Positions 18,520 through 28,011 are shown, counted from the stretch's first letter. The stretch: DNA of 64,000 bases from an uncultured Cyclobacteriaceae bacterium (GCA_943788235.1 CALSPM010000005.1:768001-832000); one strand, 5' to 3'. Notes: generated from the letters alone by a model not told the origin. Numbers and translations: made by a program.

Positions 18520-19746
18520 ATGAGAATTTTTATTAAAATTATTAGGATTATAGCTATATCAGTTCCAAAAAATGGAATGGGGTTATTATTTATAATAGGA
18601 TTATTGACCGCTTGTGGTCCGCGGTCAAAGGAAATAGTTAAAACGGATTTGAATATTTCTTATTCCGTCGAATCAGCACCTGAATGGACCCAATTATTTT
18701 ACAGAAAGGAGGGCTGGTTTGGCGCAGATGGAATTTTCACCATTCCCCTTACAGGTAGAGATCGGCAGGGTAATTTGGGAAATGATTCTACATTAATCTT
18801 CTTTAGTGACACCTATATTGGTAGAGTTGTTGGCAATCGACCTGATCAAAGTTCTGTAATGGTAAATAATTCAGTCGCTTATTTGAAAGGAAATCAACCC
18901 ATAGCAGATAGTCTTGATTTTTTCATTTATCGCAGTTCAACTGGGCAGCCAAGTTCCCTTTTTGTTCCAAGTAATGAGTATCCTCCCCAGGATGATTTTT
19001 TTTGGTTGGGCGATGGTTTCGTAAATCAAGAATTGTCTAATACTCTTTATGTATTTGCTTATCATATTGAGCGTACGGGAGAACATGTATATGATTTTAT
19101 TGAACCTAACGTCTCACTTATGGCTTTAGGGAATCGATCAATTCCGCCATATGTGGATCAACGTCAATTGACTACTCCGTTGCATGTTAAAATTGATAGT
19201 CTTGGGGAAGGAAATTTGGGTTCGGGTATTCTGGTAAATACCACATGGGCCGGCGCACCAAATCCGGATGGTTATATATATGTCTATGGCTGTATTGGTG
19301 CAAAAAAAAGCTTGGTCGTCGCCCGAGTCAAACCCAAGGACTTTGAAAATTTCAAGGAATGGCGTTATTGGAATGGAGAATACTGGGATGTGCGTTCGGA
19401 GACTATGGAGCAAGTTGTTGATGCGGCCTCTAATGAACTGAGCGTCACGCCACTACCAGATGGTAGGTTTGTCCTTATTTTTCAGGTATTGGGATTGTCT
19501 GATAAAATAGGCATGCGGATTGGAGCATCACCCGTGGGGCCTTTTTCAGAAATTCACGAAATCTATGAAACACCTGAAATGAAAAATGGACTCTGGTGTT
19601 ATAACGCTAAAGCACATTTTAATTTGTCCGGCCCCAATGAACTTTTAATTAGTTATAATACCATCACGCCAAATTTCTGGATTGATATTAAGGAAGATGC
19701 TCATATTTATAGACCGAGGTTTATTAAAATAAAATTTGATCTTTAA
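18520..19746 (+). CDS. Lipoprotein of putative beta-propeller type (DUF5005/DUF4185-like), copy 2
   Basis: 408 residues from ATG 18520; a TTG three bases upstream is also possible. The leader ends G-L-L-T-A-C about residue 31, a lipobox. The mature part repeats the layout of the preceding gene: W-F-G-A-D-G-I-F, an F-F-S-D-T-Y-I-G-R-V strand, M-V-N-N, F-W-L-G-D-G, a D-A-A-S-N-E-L-S-V strand and a C-terminal LLISYNTI...YRPRFIK block. The two proteins are clearly tandem paralogues but have diverged strongly, so each probably has its own substrate. The shared pattern of Asp residues in successive blades is what one sees in propeller glycosidases, yet no family catalytic triad can be named. It lies 13 bases after copy 1 and is followed by the sulfatase. 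Confidence 0.6.
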   Translation: MRIFIKIIRIIAISVPKNGMGLLFIIGLLTACGPRSKEIVKTDLNISYSVESAPEWTQLFYRKEGWFGADGIFTIPLTGRDRQGNLGNDSTLIFFSDTYIGRVVGNRPDQSSVMVNNSVAYLKGNQPIADSLDFFIYRSSTGQPSSLFVPSNEYPPQDDFFWLGDGFVNQELSNTLYVFAYHIERTGEHVYDFIEPNVSLMALGNRSIPPYVDQRQLTTPLHVKIDSLGEGNLGSGILVNTTWAGAPNPDGYIYVYGCIGAKKSLVVARVKPKDFENFKEWRYWNGEYWDVRSETMEQVVDAASNELSVTPLPDGRFVLIFQVLGLSDKIGMRIGASPVGPFSEIHEIYETPEMKNGLWCYNAKAHFNLSGPNELLISYNTITPNFWIDIKEDAHIYRPRFIKIKFDL

Positions 19747-19750
19747 CTTG

Positions 19751-21317
19751 ATGAAGTGCTTTGTTTACTTAATTATTCTTTTTCTATTCAGCCTATGTAA
19801 ACCTGCTGCAGTCTCAACCGGACCAAGCCAGGCCCCTAATATCATCTTCATTTTAGCAGACGATCTTGGTTATGGAGATGTTGAAATCTTAAACAAACAT
19901 TCAAAAATCCCCACTCCTAATCTTAATAAGCTGGCCCAACAAGGCATGATTTTTACTCAGGCCCATGCGCCTTCAGCGGTATGTACACCTACCCGATATA
20001 GTATATTAACCGGTAATTACAGCTGGAGGTCAACTAAAAAGTCAGGAGTGGCGTGGTTGTGGGATCCCCCTTTAATTCATAAGGAGGATTATACTTTAGG
20101 GGAAATGCTTCAAAGTAAGGGCTACCATACTGCATGTATTGGTAAATGGCATTTAGGGTGGCATTGGCCAACCAAGGAGGGTCATTTACCTCAAGCGGAT
20201 GGGAGGAATATTGATTATGAGCAAGCCATCACTGGAGGTCCTATCGAACTCGGATTTAATTATTATTTTGGGGATGACGTACCGAGTTTTCCACCACATG
20301 CCTTTATTGAAAATGATAAAGTGACGGTATTACCTACAGGATGGTGGGAAGCGGGCAAAGTAGGTGCCCCAGGGGCAATGGTACCTGACTGGCGTTATGA
20401 AAATTTATTACCGACAATTTCTGAAAAAGCCATTAAGTATGTAGCAGATCGTACTATTAACCATCCAAAGGATCCTTTTTTTTTATTTTTTTCGCTTTCT
20501 GCTCCGCATACACCTATTGCACCTTCCAAGCTTTTTTTGGGAAGTTCTGGAGCGGGTAATTATGGAGATTTTGTAGTAGAGATAGATCATTACATAGGAG
20601 CATTACTTGATACTTTGGACCAATTAGGTATCTCAGATCAGACCTTGGTCATTTTTACAAGCGACAATGGCCCGACCAATATGGATGGCAATAATTATGT
20701 TGGTGAGATAGGCTCAGTACTTACACATGGTCACAACTCAGCTGGTATTTTTAGAGGTTTGAAATCCGATTCTTGGGAGGCAGGACATCGAGAACCATTT
20801 TTTGCACGATGGCCCGGAGTAATCCCTGAAGTATCGACATCCGATGCGCTGATTTCCTTAACTGATATGTTTTCTACTTTGGCTTCGATCGTTGGGTTTG
20901 ATCCAAATGATTCAATGGCTGTTGATAGCTTTGATATTTTCCCCCTTTTAAAGGGGTCATCGACAAATATTCGTGAAAATTTAATTGTTCAATCAGGCAA
21001 TGGAATCTTATCTTTAATTGAAGGAGATTGGAAGATAATTACCTCATCTGGTGGGGGGGTATGTGGTCTCAGAAAGGGGTCCTTGCCGTACAAGACACTC
21101 TTATGGATAAATGGCAAAATGTCTCAACTTTACAACCTTAAGTGAGGATCCAGCTGAGGCTTATAATAGGGCTGATATTGAAGTAAAAAGAGTCAACCAG
21201 ATGATGCATAAACTTTCGGATCAAATACGGAATGGTCGTTCTACAGCAGGTACTCAACGCGTCAATCAGGGAGTGCAAGTTTGGGAAACGATCAAATGGA
21301 TAGAATCGATTCCTTGA
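19751..21317 (+). CDS. Sulfatase lipoprotein (arylsulfatase family), C-terminus frameshifted
   Basis: From ATG 19751 the frame runs 464 residues to a stop at 21145; an overlapping frame continues the family's C-terminal tail (LSEDPAEAYNRA...) to 21317, so the intended protein is about 521 residues. Deleting one A at about 21140 joins them. The leader has a lipobox near F-S-L-C. DDLGYGD near residue 36 binds metal, and V-C-T-P-T-R near 77 is the C-x-P-x-R motif whose Cys is converted to formylglycine; GKWHLGW and SDNGP are further active-site blocks. It removes sulfate esters from glycans on the cell surface or in the periplasm and needs a formylglycine-generating enzyme encoded elsewhere. All catalytic parts precede the shift. 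It is the last gene of the locus and converges with aguB. Confidence 0.85.
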
Positions 21318-21379
21318 AATAGGTTATTGACAGTTATTCATATCAATCTATAAATCTTTGGTTCAGATCAGCATAGGCA

Positions 21380-22228
21380 TCAATGCGCCGATCTCTTAAA
21401 AATGGCCAAATCCTTCTCACTGCTTCTGTCCTGATTTTGGTCGATTTCCACCACCTGATTTACCATTTCATTTGGATCTGCTTTCCAAAGTACTTCTCCT
21501 TGAGGCCCAGCAACGAAGCTACTGCCCCAAAAATCAATGCCTTTTGTTTGATGGCTCAGGTCTTCTTCAAATCCAACACGATTAACTGAAATCACTGGGA
21601 CACCGTTGGCTATGGCATGGGCACGTTGAGAAGTCATCCAAGCGTCATGCTGCCGAGATTTTTCGGTATGGGTATCCTGGGGATCATAACCAATCGCAGT
21701 GGGATAAATTAACAGATTTGCTCCAGCCATTGCCATCAATCGCGCGGCTTCTGGAAACCATTGATCCCAGCAAATTAAAACACCTAGTTTACCTAAAGAA
21801 GTGGTGATCGGCTTGAAACCGAGATCTCCTGGGGTAAAATAAAATTTTTCGTAATAGCCGGGGTCATCTGGAATATGCATTTTTCGATACCTACCTGCTT
21901 CTCGTCCATCTTTATCAAAAACGACAGCGGTGTTATGGAAGAGTCCAGCACTTCGCCTTTCAAATAGAGAGGTGACCAAAACGATATTTAATGACTTTGC
22001 AATTTCAGCAAACTTATTATAGGTAGGACCCGGTAAAGATTCGGCTAAGTCAAAGTTGCCGATCGCTTCCTGCTGACAAAAATATCTACTGACATGTAGC
22101 TCCGGTAGTACCACCAATTGTGCACCGTTTGAAGCACATTGGTGGATGCCCTCAATACTCATTTCGATATTGGTCTTTTTTGAAGTACTGCATTTTTGCT
22201 GAACAATGCCAACTTTAATTTTAGTCAT
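21380..22228 (-). CDS. aguB: N-carbamoylputrescine amidase (carbon-nitrogen hydrolase)
   Basis: 282 residues from ATG at 22228; a TTG ten codons upstream would add an unconserved leader. Nitrilase-superfamily catalytic residues are visible in order: Glu43 in V-L-P-E-L-H-V, the Lys in RYRKMHIPDD near residue 119, and the Cys in G-V-L-I-C-W-D-Q-W-F-P-E near 155. The D-D-P-G-Y-Y-E-K-F-Y-F-T-P-G-D stretch is typical of N-carbamoylputrescine amidases, which release putrescine, CO2 and ammonia in the cytoplasm. The gene directly upstream on the same strand is agmatine deiminase, the preceding step, so the two form an arginine-decarboxylase-route putrescine module. The gene is intact and converges with the sulfatase gene, 62 bases apart. 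Confidence 0.92.
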   Translation of the reverse strand: MTKIKVGIVQQKCSTSKKTNIEMSIEGIHQCASNGAQLVVLPELHVSRYFCQQEAIGNFDLAESLPGPTYNKFAEIAKSLNIVLVTSLFERRSAGLFHNTAVVFDKDGREAGRYRKMHIPDDPGYYEKFYFTPGDLGFKPITTSLGKLGVLICWDQWFPEAARLMAMAGANLLIYPTAIGYDPQDTHTEKSRQHDAWMTSQRAHAIANGVPVISVNRVGFEEDLSHQTKGIDFWGSSFVAGPQGEVLWKADPNEMVNQVVEIDQNQDRSSEKDLAIFKRSAH

Positions 22229-22288
22229 GGTGTCAAGTTTAAAATAATAAAGGATCAAATGTAATTTTTAAATACTGAGTCATTTTAT

Positions 22289-23327
22289 TTATTCCAGCAT
22301 GATTTTTACAGCGGAGGGATATTGCATGGAAATACAATGTAGGGATCCATTTTGCTGAATGAGTGGGAGGCAATCAACTCCGATGACTTTACGTTTTGGA
22401 AAAATATTTTGAATGCGGTCTAAAGCTTCTTGATCTTGTTTTACCCCATAGGAAGGAACCAAGACGCCATCATTTACAAGTAGGAAATTGGCATAAGTAG
22501 CGGGTAATCTATTACCTTCCTGGTCATAGCAGGCATCGGGCATAGGAAGCGCGACGAGCTTATACTTTTTGCCTGACAGGTCTTTAAATTCTTTCAACTC
22601 ATCTTCCATGCGTTTCAATGTTTGGTAATGAACGTCATTTGAATCCTTACATTTTACATAAGCAATCGTATCAACGGCGCAAAAGCGAGCCAGGGTATCT
22701 ATGTGTGCATCAGTATCATCTCCAATAAGTGCGCCATGATTTAACCAAAGTATTTTTTTTAATCCCAGTTCTTGCAGAAGGAATTGTTCAATTTGACTTT
22801 GAGTCATATCCGAGTTTCTGGTAGTAGATAGCAAACATTGTGTGGTGGTAAGGAGTATGCCCCTGCCATCTGATTCTATGGACCCACCTTCCAAAATGAA
22901 ATTTTTAGAGGCTATGGGCAGGGCCTTAAATAGGGTATCAGAGAGTGCAAGGTTGATTTTATTATCTAGGGCAGATTCAAATTTATTGCCCCAGCCATTG
23001 AAATTGAAATCTAATAATTTGGGTTGATCTCCTTCCAGTATCGTGATGGCACCATGATCCCTCGTCCAGCTGTCATTGGAAGTCTACCTTCACAAAATGA
23101 ATAGGAAATTTGGTGTGATTTCTGAATAAAATTTGGGTATTTTTGATATTTTCACAGCCGACTATTACAGGATTAAATTCAGCTACTTTTTCAATAATAT
23201 TGACAAAGCAGGCAATGTTTTTTTCATAATTATTGGCCCAGTCACTGTTTTTATGAGGAAAGGTGAATTGAATAAAACTTTGGCGCTCCCATTCCGCTGG
23301 CAATCTTCTTTTTTGGGCATTAATCAT
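22289..23327 (-). pseudogene. aguA: Agmatine deiminase, interrupted by one frameshift
   Basis: Agmatine deiminase converts agmatine to N-carbamoylputrescine. The first 84 codons from ATG 23327 give the family start (RLPAEWERQSFIQFTFPH) and end prematurely at V-K-V-D-F-Q-stop. Reading one frame over restores S-N-D-S-W-T-R-D-H-G, then an F-N-G-W-G block, L-E-G-G-S-I-E-S-D-G-R-G and the C-terminal N-G-S-L-H-C-I-S-M-Q, which carries the catalytic Cys. The single defect is one extra base at about 23080 (TT where T is expected on the coding strand); removing it yields about 345 residues, the normal family length. All active-site residues are intact, so this is either a sequencing insertion or very recent inactivation. 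It is the upstream partner of aguB (60-base gap). Confidence 0.88.
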
Positions 23328-23551
23328 CGATATCTCAGAATGAGTGATTGGATTTTAGTTTTAGTTAATGCTATAAATTTAATTCTTTTTTGGGTTTTCA
23401 AAACAGAGTAGTAATTGAATAATAATTTAGAAGAATATAAAATATTAATGTTATGTTTCGAGCATTCAGAGGCATCAGCTTATTTTTTTTTCCCATATTT
23501 GTCTCATATTTTGAATAATTTATAAGACTAATTTTAAACAAACTAATCAAC

Positions 23552-24484
23552 ATGAAAAATAAAATCCAAATGACGATAGCCACCATATTAATGCTTGCGA
23601 CAGCAGCGATGGCTCAAAAAAATAATAATGGTAAAATCTTCGATGAGCATCCAGGAATTGAGCTCATGCATAAATTCACCGAGGCCTATGTGGCTGGAGA
23701 TAAAGCTACTCTTGAGGCCATTCTCACCGATGACTTCAAAGGGTATAATGGTTTGACGACCAACAAAGATGCTAAGGGCAAAGATAAGCAGGGACTGATT
23801 GCAGAATCTGCCTACTGGAACAGTCAGCTTAAAGGCTTTAAGATTACCAAGCGTGGGAAATCTTATCCTGATGCGTTGGAGTATAAGGAGTCAGGAACTT
23901 GGATAGATACTTGGGATGTATTTTATGGTGTTGATAAGGAGACAGGCTTCAAAATAGAAACTCCTGTGGACAGATCTTTTGTTCTAAGCAAAGATGGTAC
24001 TCAAATTAAGAGTATGATCGTACGGACAAACATGGCTATTTTTCAAAAATATTCGAACACATTTAGTACTATAGAGAATGGTACTATTTATAAAGATCAT
24101 GCCTACATAAATACGGTCAGAACCATGATTTCGGCTTTTGAGCTTGGAGACTTAGATTTGGTTTATGAGCAATTTGCCGATAATGCACAATTCAGTGACA
24201 TCAATGCGCCAAGAGGCGAAAGTCATTCGAAATCAGAAGAACGTATTCAAGTAGAAAATTTATTGACCACTTTTGAAATTATAAGTATGGATGAATATGG
24301 GTATCCAGATTATTTGGCTTACAATGGGGATGGATCTACGGTTTTATCTTGGTGGAACTTTCGTTTTAAAAACAAGGTCACCGGCGCGGAAGTTGTTATT
24401 TTCATGCACCTGAGCCACAACTTCAATAAGGTAGGAAAGATCACCAGTCAAGTGGCTTATTATAATGGCAACTTATTAAATTAA
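23552..24484 (+). CDS. Exported protein with two tandem NTF2-like (SnoaL-type) domains
   Basis: 310 residues with a signal peptide cleaved after A-M-A-Q near residue 22. Two repeats of about 140 residues follow, each with the NTF2-like pattern of an N-terminal helix bearing F-x-x-A-(Y/F)-x-x-G-D (HKFTEAYVAGDKATL near 40; MISAFELGDLDLVYEQFAD near 195) followed by D-x-F or N-A-Q-F strands and a W-rich central sheet. NTF2-like folds act as small-molecule binding or enzymatic cups; this family is common in Bacteroidota as an uncharacterised exported protein. No catalytic pair can be assigned. It stands alone between the divergently placed aguA gene and a strong terminator, so it is probably monocistronic. 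Fold assignment is moderately secure, function unknown. Confidence 0.75.
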   Translation: MKNKIQMTIATILMLATAAMAQKNNNGKIFDEHPGIELMHKFTEAYVAGDKATLEAILTDDFKGYNGLTTNKDAKGKDKQGLIAESAYWNSQLKGFKITKRGKSYPDALEYKESGTWIDTWDVFYGVDKETGFKIETPVDRSFVLSKDGTQIKSMIVRTNMAIFQKYSNTFSTIENGTIYKDHAYINTVRTMISAFELGDLDLVYEQFADNAQFSDINAPRGESHSKSEERIQVENLLTTFEIISMDEYGYPDYLAYNGDGSTVLSWWNFRFKNKVTGAEVVIFMHLSHNFNKVGKITSQVAYYNGNLLN

Positions 24485-24489
24485 TATTT

Positions 24490-24524
24490 AAAGCCCCCTT
24501 TTCTTGATCTGAAAAAGGGGCTTT
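24490..24524. terminator. Bidirectional Rho-independent terminator
   Basis: A 14-base stem (arms 24490-24503 and 24511-24524, one C/A mismatch) with a 7-base loop. A G/C-rich core is flanked by A and T tracts, so it can work on both strands. It starts five bases after the NTF2-like gene and also lies just beyond the end of the minus-strand Gfo/Idh/MocA gene. Confidence 0.85.
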
Positions 24525-24548
24525 TAATTTTATTCCAATCTAAATAAT

Positions 24549-25897
24549 TTAGAAGGTCCGATATGAACCGTCTAAATAAGTATTGGCTTTTAACTCAGAA
24601 AATTTAGCTTTTTGGCTATCCCAGTGCAGAGTTTCATTGGGAAATCTGCCTGCAATGACCCCTAGCAGTATCGTTTCAGTCAGTTTCGCTGAGTAAGAAA
24701 ACGGAGCACTGGTCTGTTGCTTTCCCTAGACAAGCATCGACAAATTGGTGATAGTGCTTTTTACCTTCTGTCTCATAATCTCTGATAGGGGCACCCAGCT
24801 GAAAGCTATCAATTAATTCTTGATCAAGTTCCACATAGGCCCCATCTACAATTAGTCGAGGTAACTCCATAAAATGGGGCAACAATAGTTTGCCTTTTTC
24901 TCCCATAAACATGGCCCCTTGATCAGGTAGTGCGGCACCATCGGGTAATTCCAAATCACTGTGCATTTCTGGGGCACCGGGTCCATCATACCATACCCAT
25001 TTTAGGGTTTCGGTCGTATACTGTGTTTGTGGAAATTCATAAGTTACGGTATTGGCTTCAGGATAACCAAAAACCGGTAGTTGGGCGGCAATTGTTTGTG
25101 ATGGTTAGAGGAACATCTAACGCCAATGCATTGTAAGGGGTATCAAAAATATGTACTCCCATATCACCTAGGGTGCCGCATCCATAATCTAATAATTTTC
25201 GCCACGTTACCTGGATGATATATGTCTTTTTTGAAAGGGTCTTTCCTTTGATGTTCCTAGCCATAAATTCCAATCGAGATGTCCGGGCACCGGGTCGCTA
25301 CCTGTCCGGTGCGGGCCCATCATAACCCCAATCTTTATCAGTCCATGCCCGTACCGTACTCACTTTTCCGATGATCCCTGATTGAATGAGTAAGGTCGCT
25401 AATTTATAGTCGTAGAAAGGAATGTACCTGAATGCCCATTTGGGTCACGAGGTTTTTATCACCTGCTATTTGATTCATCGCTCGAGCCTCAGTCACGTGA
25501 TGCGTAAGCGGCTTTTGGCAATACACAGGTTTGTCATGGTTCATGGCCATCATAGAAGCTGGAGCATGGGTATGATCCGGTGTGGAGACAATTACTGCAT
25601 CGATTTGATCTTTCATTTCTTTGAAAAGATCTCGATAGTCAGCGAAAAGCTTGGCTTTGGGATGACGTTTAGATGCAGCAGATAAATTATTTGAATCTAC
25701 ATCGCATCAGGCCACTACATCGACCATTTCATGTGATGAGATAGCCTTCAAATCCTCTCCGCCCATATTTCCCACGCCTATATGAGCCGTCCGAAGCCTT
25801 CTTTTGGTCAGAAGTTTCCCAATTACAACCAGGACACGTAGGGTTAGTGAAGATAGGCGCTGCATTTTTTAAGAAATTGGCGTTTGTTCATTTTCAT
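24549..25897 (-). pseudogene. Gfo/Idh/MocA-family oxidoreductase, multiply broken
   Basis: Stitching frames gives a protein of about 440 residues: a start M-N-K-R-Q-F-L-K typical of exported Bacteroidota members, H-I-G-V-G-N-M-G-G (the NAD(P)-binding GxGxxG), VSTPDHTHAPASMMAM, the E-K-P-type block read as Q-K-P-L-T-H-H-V, a D-W-G-Y-D-G-P-A-P stretch, D-Y-G-C-G-T-L-G-D-M-G-V-H and the C-terminal LTETILLGVIAGRFP. Frame breaks occur near 25870, 25790, 25425, 25290, 25215, 25190, 25075 and 24700, nearly all repaired by removing one base, and an in-frame TGA sits at 25707-25709 where Leu is usual. Family enzymes oxidise sugars or sugar derivatives using bound NAD(P). The next gene upstream, also broken, is a DUF1080 hydrolase, a common partner in 3-keto-sugar metabolism. 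Unlikely to be functional as written. Confidence 0.85.
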
Positions 25898-25907
25898 ATG
25901 ATTAGCA

Positions 25908-26626
25908 TTAAAGTTTTTTTATTTTAATATTCTTAAACCAAATAGGGTTGTCATGGTCTTGGAGGCCAATATATCCAGATTTAAATTTACCATAATTGGG
26001 ACTATCTTTCCATTTACCCTTACTTTTCCGATCATACCAGTCCTCTGTCCAGGGAACAAAAGAGAGTAATTTTACACCGTTGAGCCAATGCTCTACTCTT
26101 TCGGGAGTAAAAATAATTTTTGTGGTATTCCATTCACCCGCCGGTTTGATAATTTTTTTTGTGGTGTCTGGAGTATGCATGGCATAGTCCGCACCTGCTT
26201 TTTGCCATTCTTTGAGGACCACATTATTGTTGTAATCACTCCATTTTAAATCATCGATCAGTTGGTATTCAGGGGCTACTATTGAGGGCTCTTTAAATCC
26301 TTCTTTAAGATGATAAAAAATGCCACTATTACCTCCTTCAGAAACTTTCCATTCCAAGAAAAAGTTCGAAATTTTCAAATTCCTCGAGCGCGTAGATGAT
26401 ATTTTTTCCACCTTCATAATTAGCTTCATTCTTTTGCTTCCTTATCTAAAGGTGAGTGAACCCTCCTTCAATGCACCAATCCAGAAGGTAAAGAAGCCTC
26501 ATTATAAGCACGCCACCCCTCTAGGCTTGATCCGTCAAATAAATAAATCCATTCGGACTGTTTTTTTTCTTGACACCCAATAAGCATCAAAAAGGATAGT
26601 GCACCGATCCAAAGAACTTTTTTCAT
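25908..26626 (-). pseudogene. DUF1080 (3-keto-disaccharide hydrolase-like) lipoprotein, N-terminal frameshifts
   Basis: The C-terminal 165 residues are open (from about 26400): F-F-L-E-W-K-V-S-E-G-G-N-S-G-I-F-Y-H near the start, E-Y-Q-L-I-D, a P-A-G-E-W-N-T block and a final I-G-L-Q-D-H-D-N-P-I-W-F-K-N-I, the hallmark pattern of DUF1080 (LamG-like jelly roll). Upstream, the other frames supply a lipoprotein leader with L-I-G-C and the family block L-F-D-G-S-S-L-E-G-W. At least four single-base shifts (near 26465, 26455, 26420 and 26350) separate these parts; removing one base at most of them rebuilds a normal protein of about 240 residues. DUF1080 proteins hydrolyse 3-keto-glycosides. It pairs with the adjacent oxidoreductase gene, which is broken in the same way. 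Confidence 0.8.
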
Positions 26627-26639
26627 ATTTTTCATCAAT

Positions 26640-26936
26640 TGTTATTCGTGTTTAATTAATAATTAGTTGTTCCTGTTCAATAGAGGTGAGTTTGACTGAA
26701 AAGGCATAGCCTTTCACTTTTGATTCAATTATGGGCTTCATTTGTTATCCAATTTAAAAAAAATCTACCAGCTTTAGGCATGTTTTAATGTTCATTTTGT
26801 TAGTGGCAATCATGGTTGAGAAAGTTTTTTTGTTTGTGAAATTAACAGATAACTTTAAAATCAACGATTTGAAAGGAATAGATGGACCGTGTTTATTTAG
26901 GGATGACTTAAATTATTCATTTTAGTGGCTAAATTT
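26640..26936. other. Intergenic region between divergent genes, no gene seen
   Basis: About 300 AT-rich bases between the DUF1080 start (minus strand) and the SGNH lipoprotein (plus strand). It must carry both promoters, but I find no exact TAnnTTTG element with a well-spaced upstream TTG, no strong hairpin, and no open frame with family features. Confidence 0.5.
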
Positions 26937-27674
26937 ATGATGAGATGCAAAGGATTTAAATCAATTTTTTTCCAACTGCTTTTTTTATGCAGTTGTGCGA
27001 CTACTGGAGACATGACTACAGATAATCAAGATCAAAATACAATATTGCTCGATCAGGCTACTCCATCCTTTTCTTATCTTGCGCTAGGAGATAGTTACAC
27101 CATTGGAGAAAGTGTTGAGTCATCTGGTAGGTGGCCCAATCAACTCATAGATTCACTTCAGGGGCAGGAAATTTATTTGGATTCAGCTACGATCATAGCC
27201 CAGACGGGTTGGCGTACAGATGAGCTTAAAGCAGCCTTGGCGACTCATGATAAGTTTGATTATGATTTGGTTTCCTTACTCATTGGGGTCAATGATCAAT
27301 ACCAAGGAAAAACAGCTGCCAGTTATGAGCCAGTATTTGAGGAATTGCTCAGATTAGCCATTGAGAGAGTTGGTGGAGATAAAGAAAGAGTATTTGTTTT
27401 ATCGATCCCCAATTATGGATATACTCCTTTCGGTGCTTTGAATAAGGAAGGAATCACGACTGAAATAGCTGAGTTTAACGAGATCAACAAAAGGATTGCA
27501 AATGACAAAGGAATTTGGTATTTTGATATTACCGCTATTTCAGAACAAGGGTTGTCAGATACTGCTTTGGTGGCAGCAGATCAATTGCACCCGTCGGCAC
27601 AACAATATGCATTGTGGGTCGCCGAAATTCTAAGTGATCAATTATTCATTGATTCACTCCGAGAAGTTTTGTAG
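26937..27674 (+). CDS. SGNH/GDSL-type esterase lipoprotein
   Basis: 245 residues from ATG 26937 (an ATG follows directly, and an upstream GTG at 26925 is possible). The leader ends F-L-C-S-C, a probable lipobox. The SGNH blocks are complete: A-L-G-D-S-Y-T-I-G near residue 50 (block I, nucleophile Ser), an A-Q-T-G-W strand with a Gly near block II, L-I-G-V-N-D-Q-Y near 115 (block III, Asn), and D-Q-L-H-P-S-A near 220 (block V, catalytic Asp-x-x-His). These small exported hydrolases act on acyl esters of lipids or sugars; the substrate here is unknown. It is monocistronic, with non-coding sequence on both sides, and its frame is intact. Assignment to the superfamily is firm, precise function is not. 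Confidence 0.88.
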   Translation: MMRCKGFKSIFFQLLFLCSCATTGDMTTDNQDQNTILLDQATPSFSYLALGDSYTIGESVESSGRWPNQLIDSLQGQEIYLDSATIIAQTGWRTDELKAALATHDKFDYDLVSLLIGVNDQYQGKTAASYEPVFEELLRLAIERVGGDKERVFVLSIPNYGYTPFGALNKEGITTEIAEFNEINKRIANDKGIWYFDITAISEQGLSDTALVAADQLHPSAQQYALWVAEILSDQLFIDSLREVL

Positions 27675-27949
27675 CCCAAAGCCTTCCTATTCGATTACTT
27701 GATGCTGGTCAATAGATGAAAATCATGAGAAATAGTAGTTTCAACTGATATAAAGGATCCTATGGATTAATTAAAAGGGTAATATTTTCTTCCCTATTCT
27801 AGTCCTAATACCTATTTATGATTTTCAAAATTAAATATGGATCTACAGGGCTCCTTTTCTTGTCTTTAGGATTATCCGTGGACAGAACCCAGGTAGTTTG
27901 TGCTCTTTTAAATTAAGTTAACTCAGTGGAGGATTAAAAAAAAGATTAT

Positions 27950-27971
27950 AATGTTAAGTAAACTTAACATT
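27950..27971. promoter_or_regulatory. Perfect 10-2-10 palindromic operator (site 1)
   Basis: Two perfectly complementary 10-base arms (aatgttaagt / acttaacatt) around a 2-base spacer. It lies 40 bases before the first gene of the membrane-protein/XRE cassette and is paired with a second site of the same design, as expected for an autoregulatory HTH dimer site. Confidence 0.75.
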
Positions 27972-27983
27972 TAAATGCCTATA

Positions 27984-28005
27984 ATTGTAAAGCAAGCTTA
28001 ACATT
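27984..28005. promoter_or_regulatory. Imperfect 10-2-10 palindromic operator (site 2)
   Basis: The right arm gcttaacatt nearly repeats the site 1 arm, and the left arm attgtaaagc matches its complement at 8 of 10 bases, with the same 2-base spacer. Its centre is 34 bases from that of site 1 and it ends six bases before the ATG at 28012, so occupancy would block transcription or translation start. Confidence 0.65.
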
Positions 28006-28011
28006 ATTAAA

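Larger units (their letters stand above)
27675..28011. other. Intergenic region with operators; possible 32-codon remnant
   Basis: About 340 bases. A short frame at 27818-27916 (ATG, 32 codons) encodes one hydrophobic stretch; it has no recognised family and is probably a remnant or chance. The last 60 bases hold two palindromic sites described separately. No convincing terminator for the SGNH gene is seen. Confidence 0.45.

Noticed and set aside
23133-23411. 92-codon plus-strand frame over aguA
   Set aside because: It is antisense to the conserved N-terminal part of agmatine deiminase.
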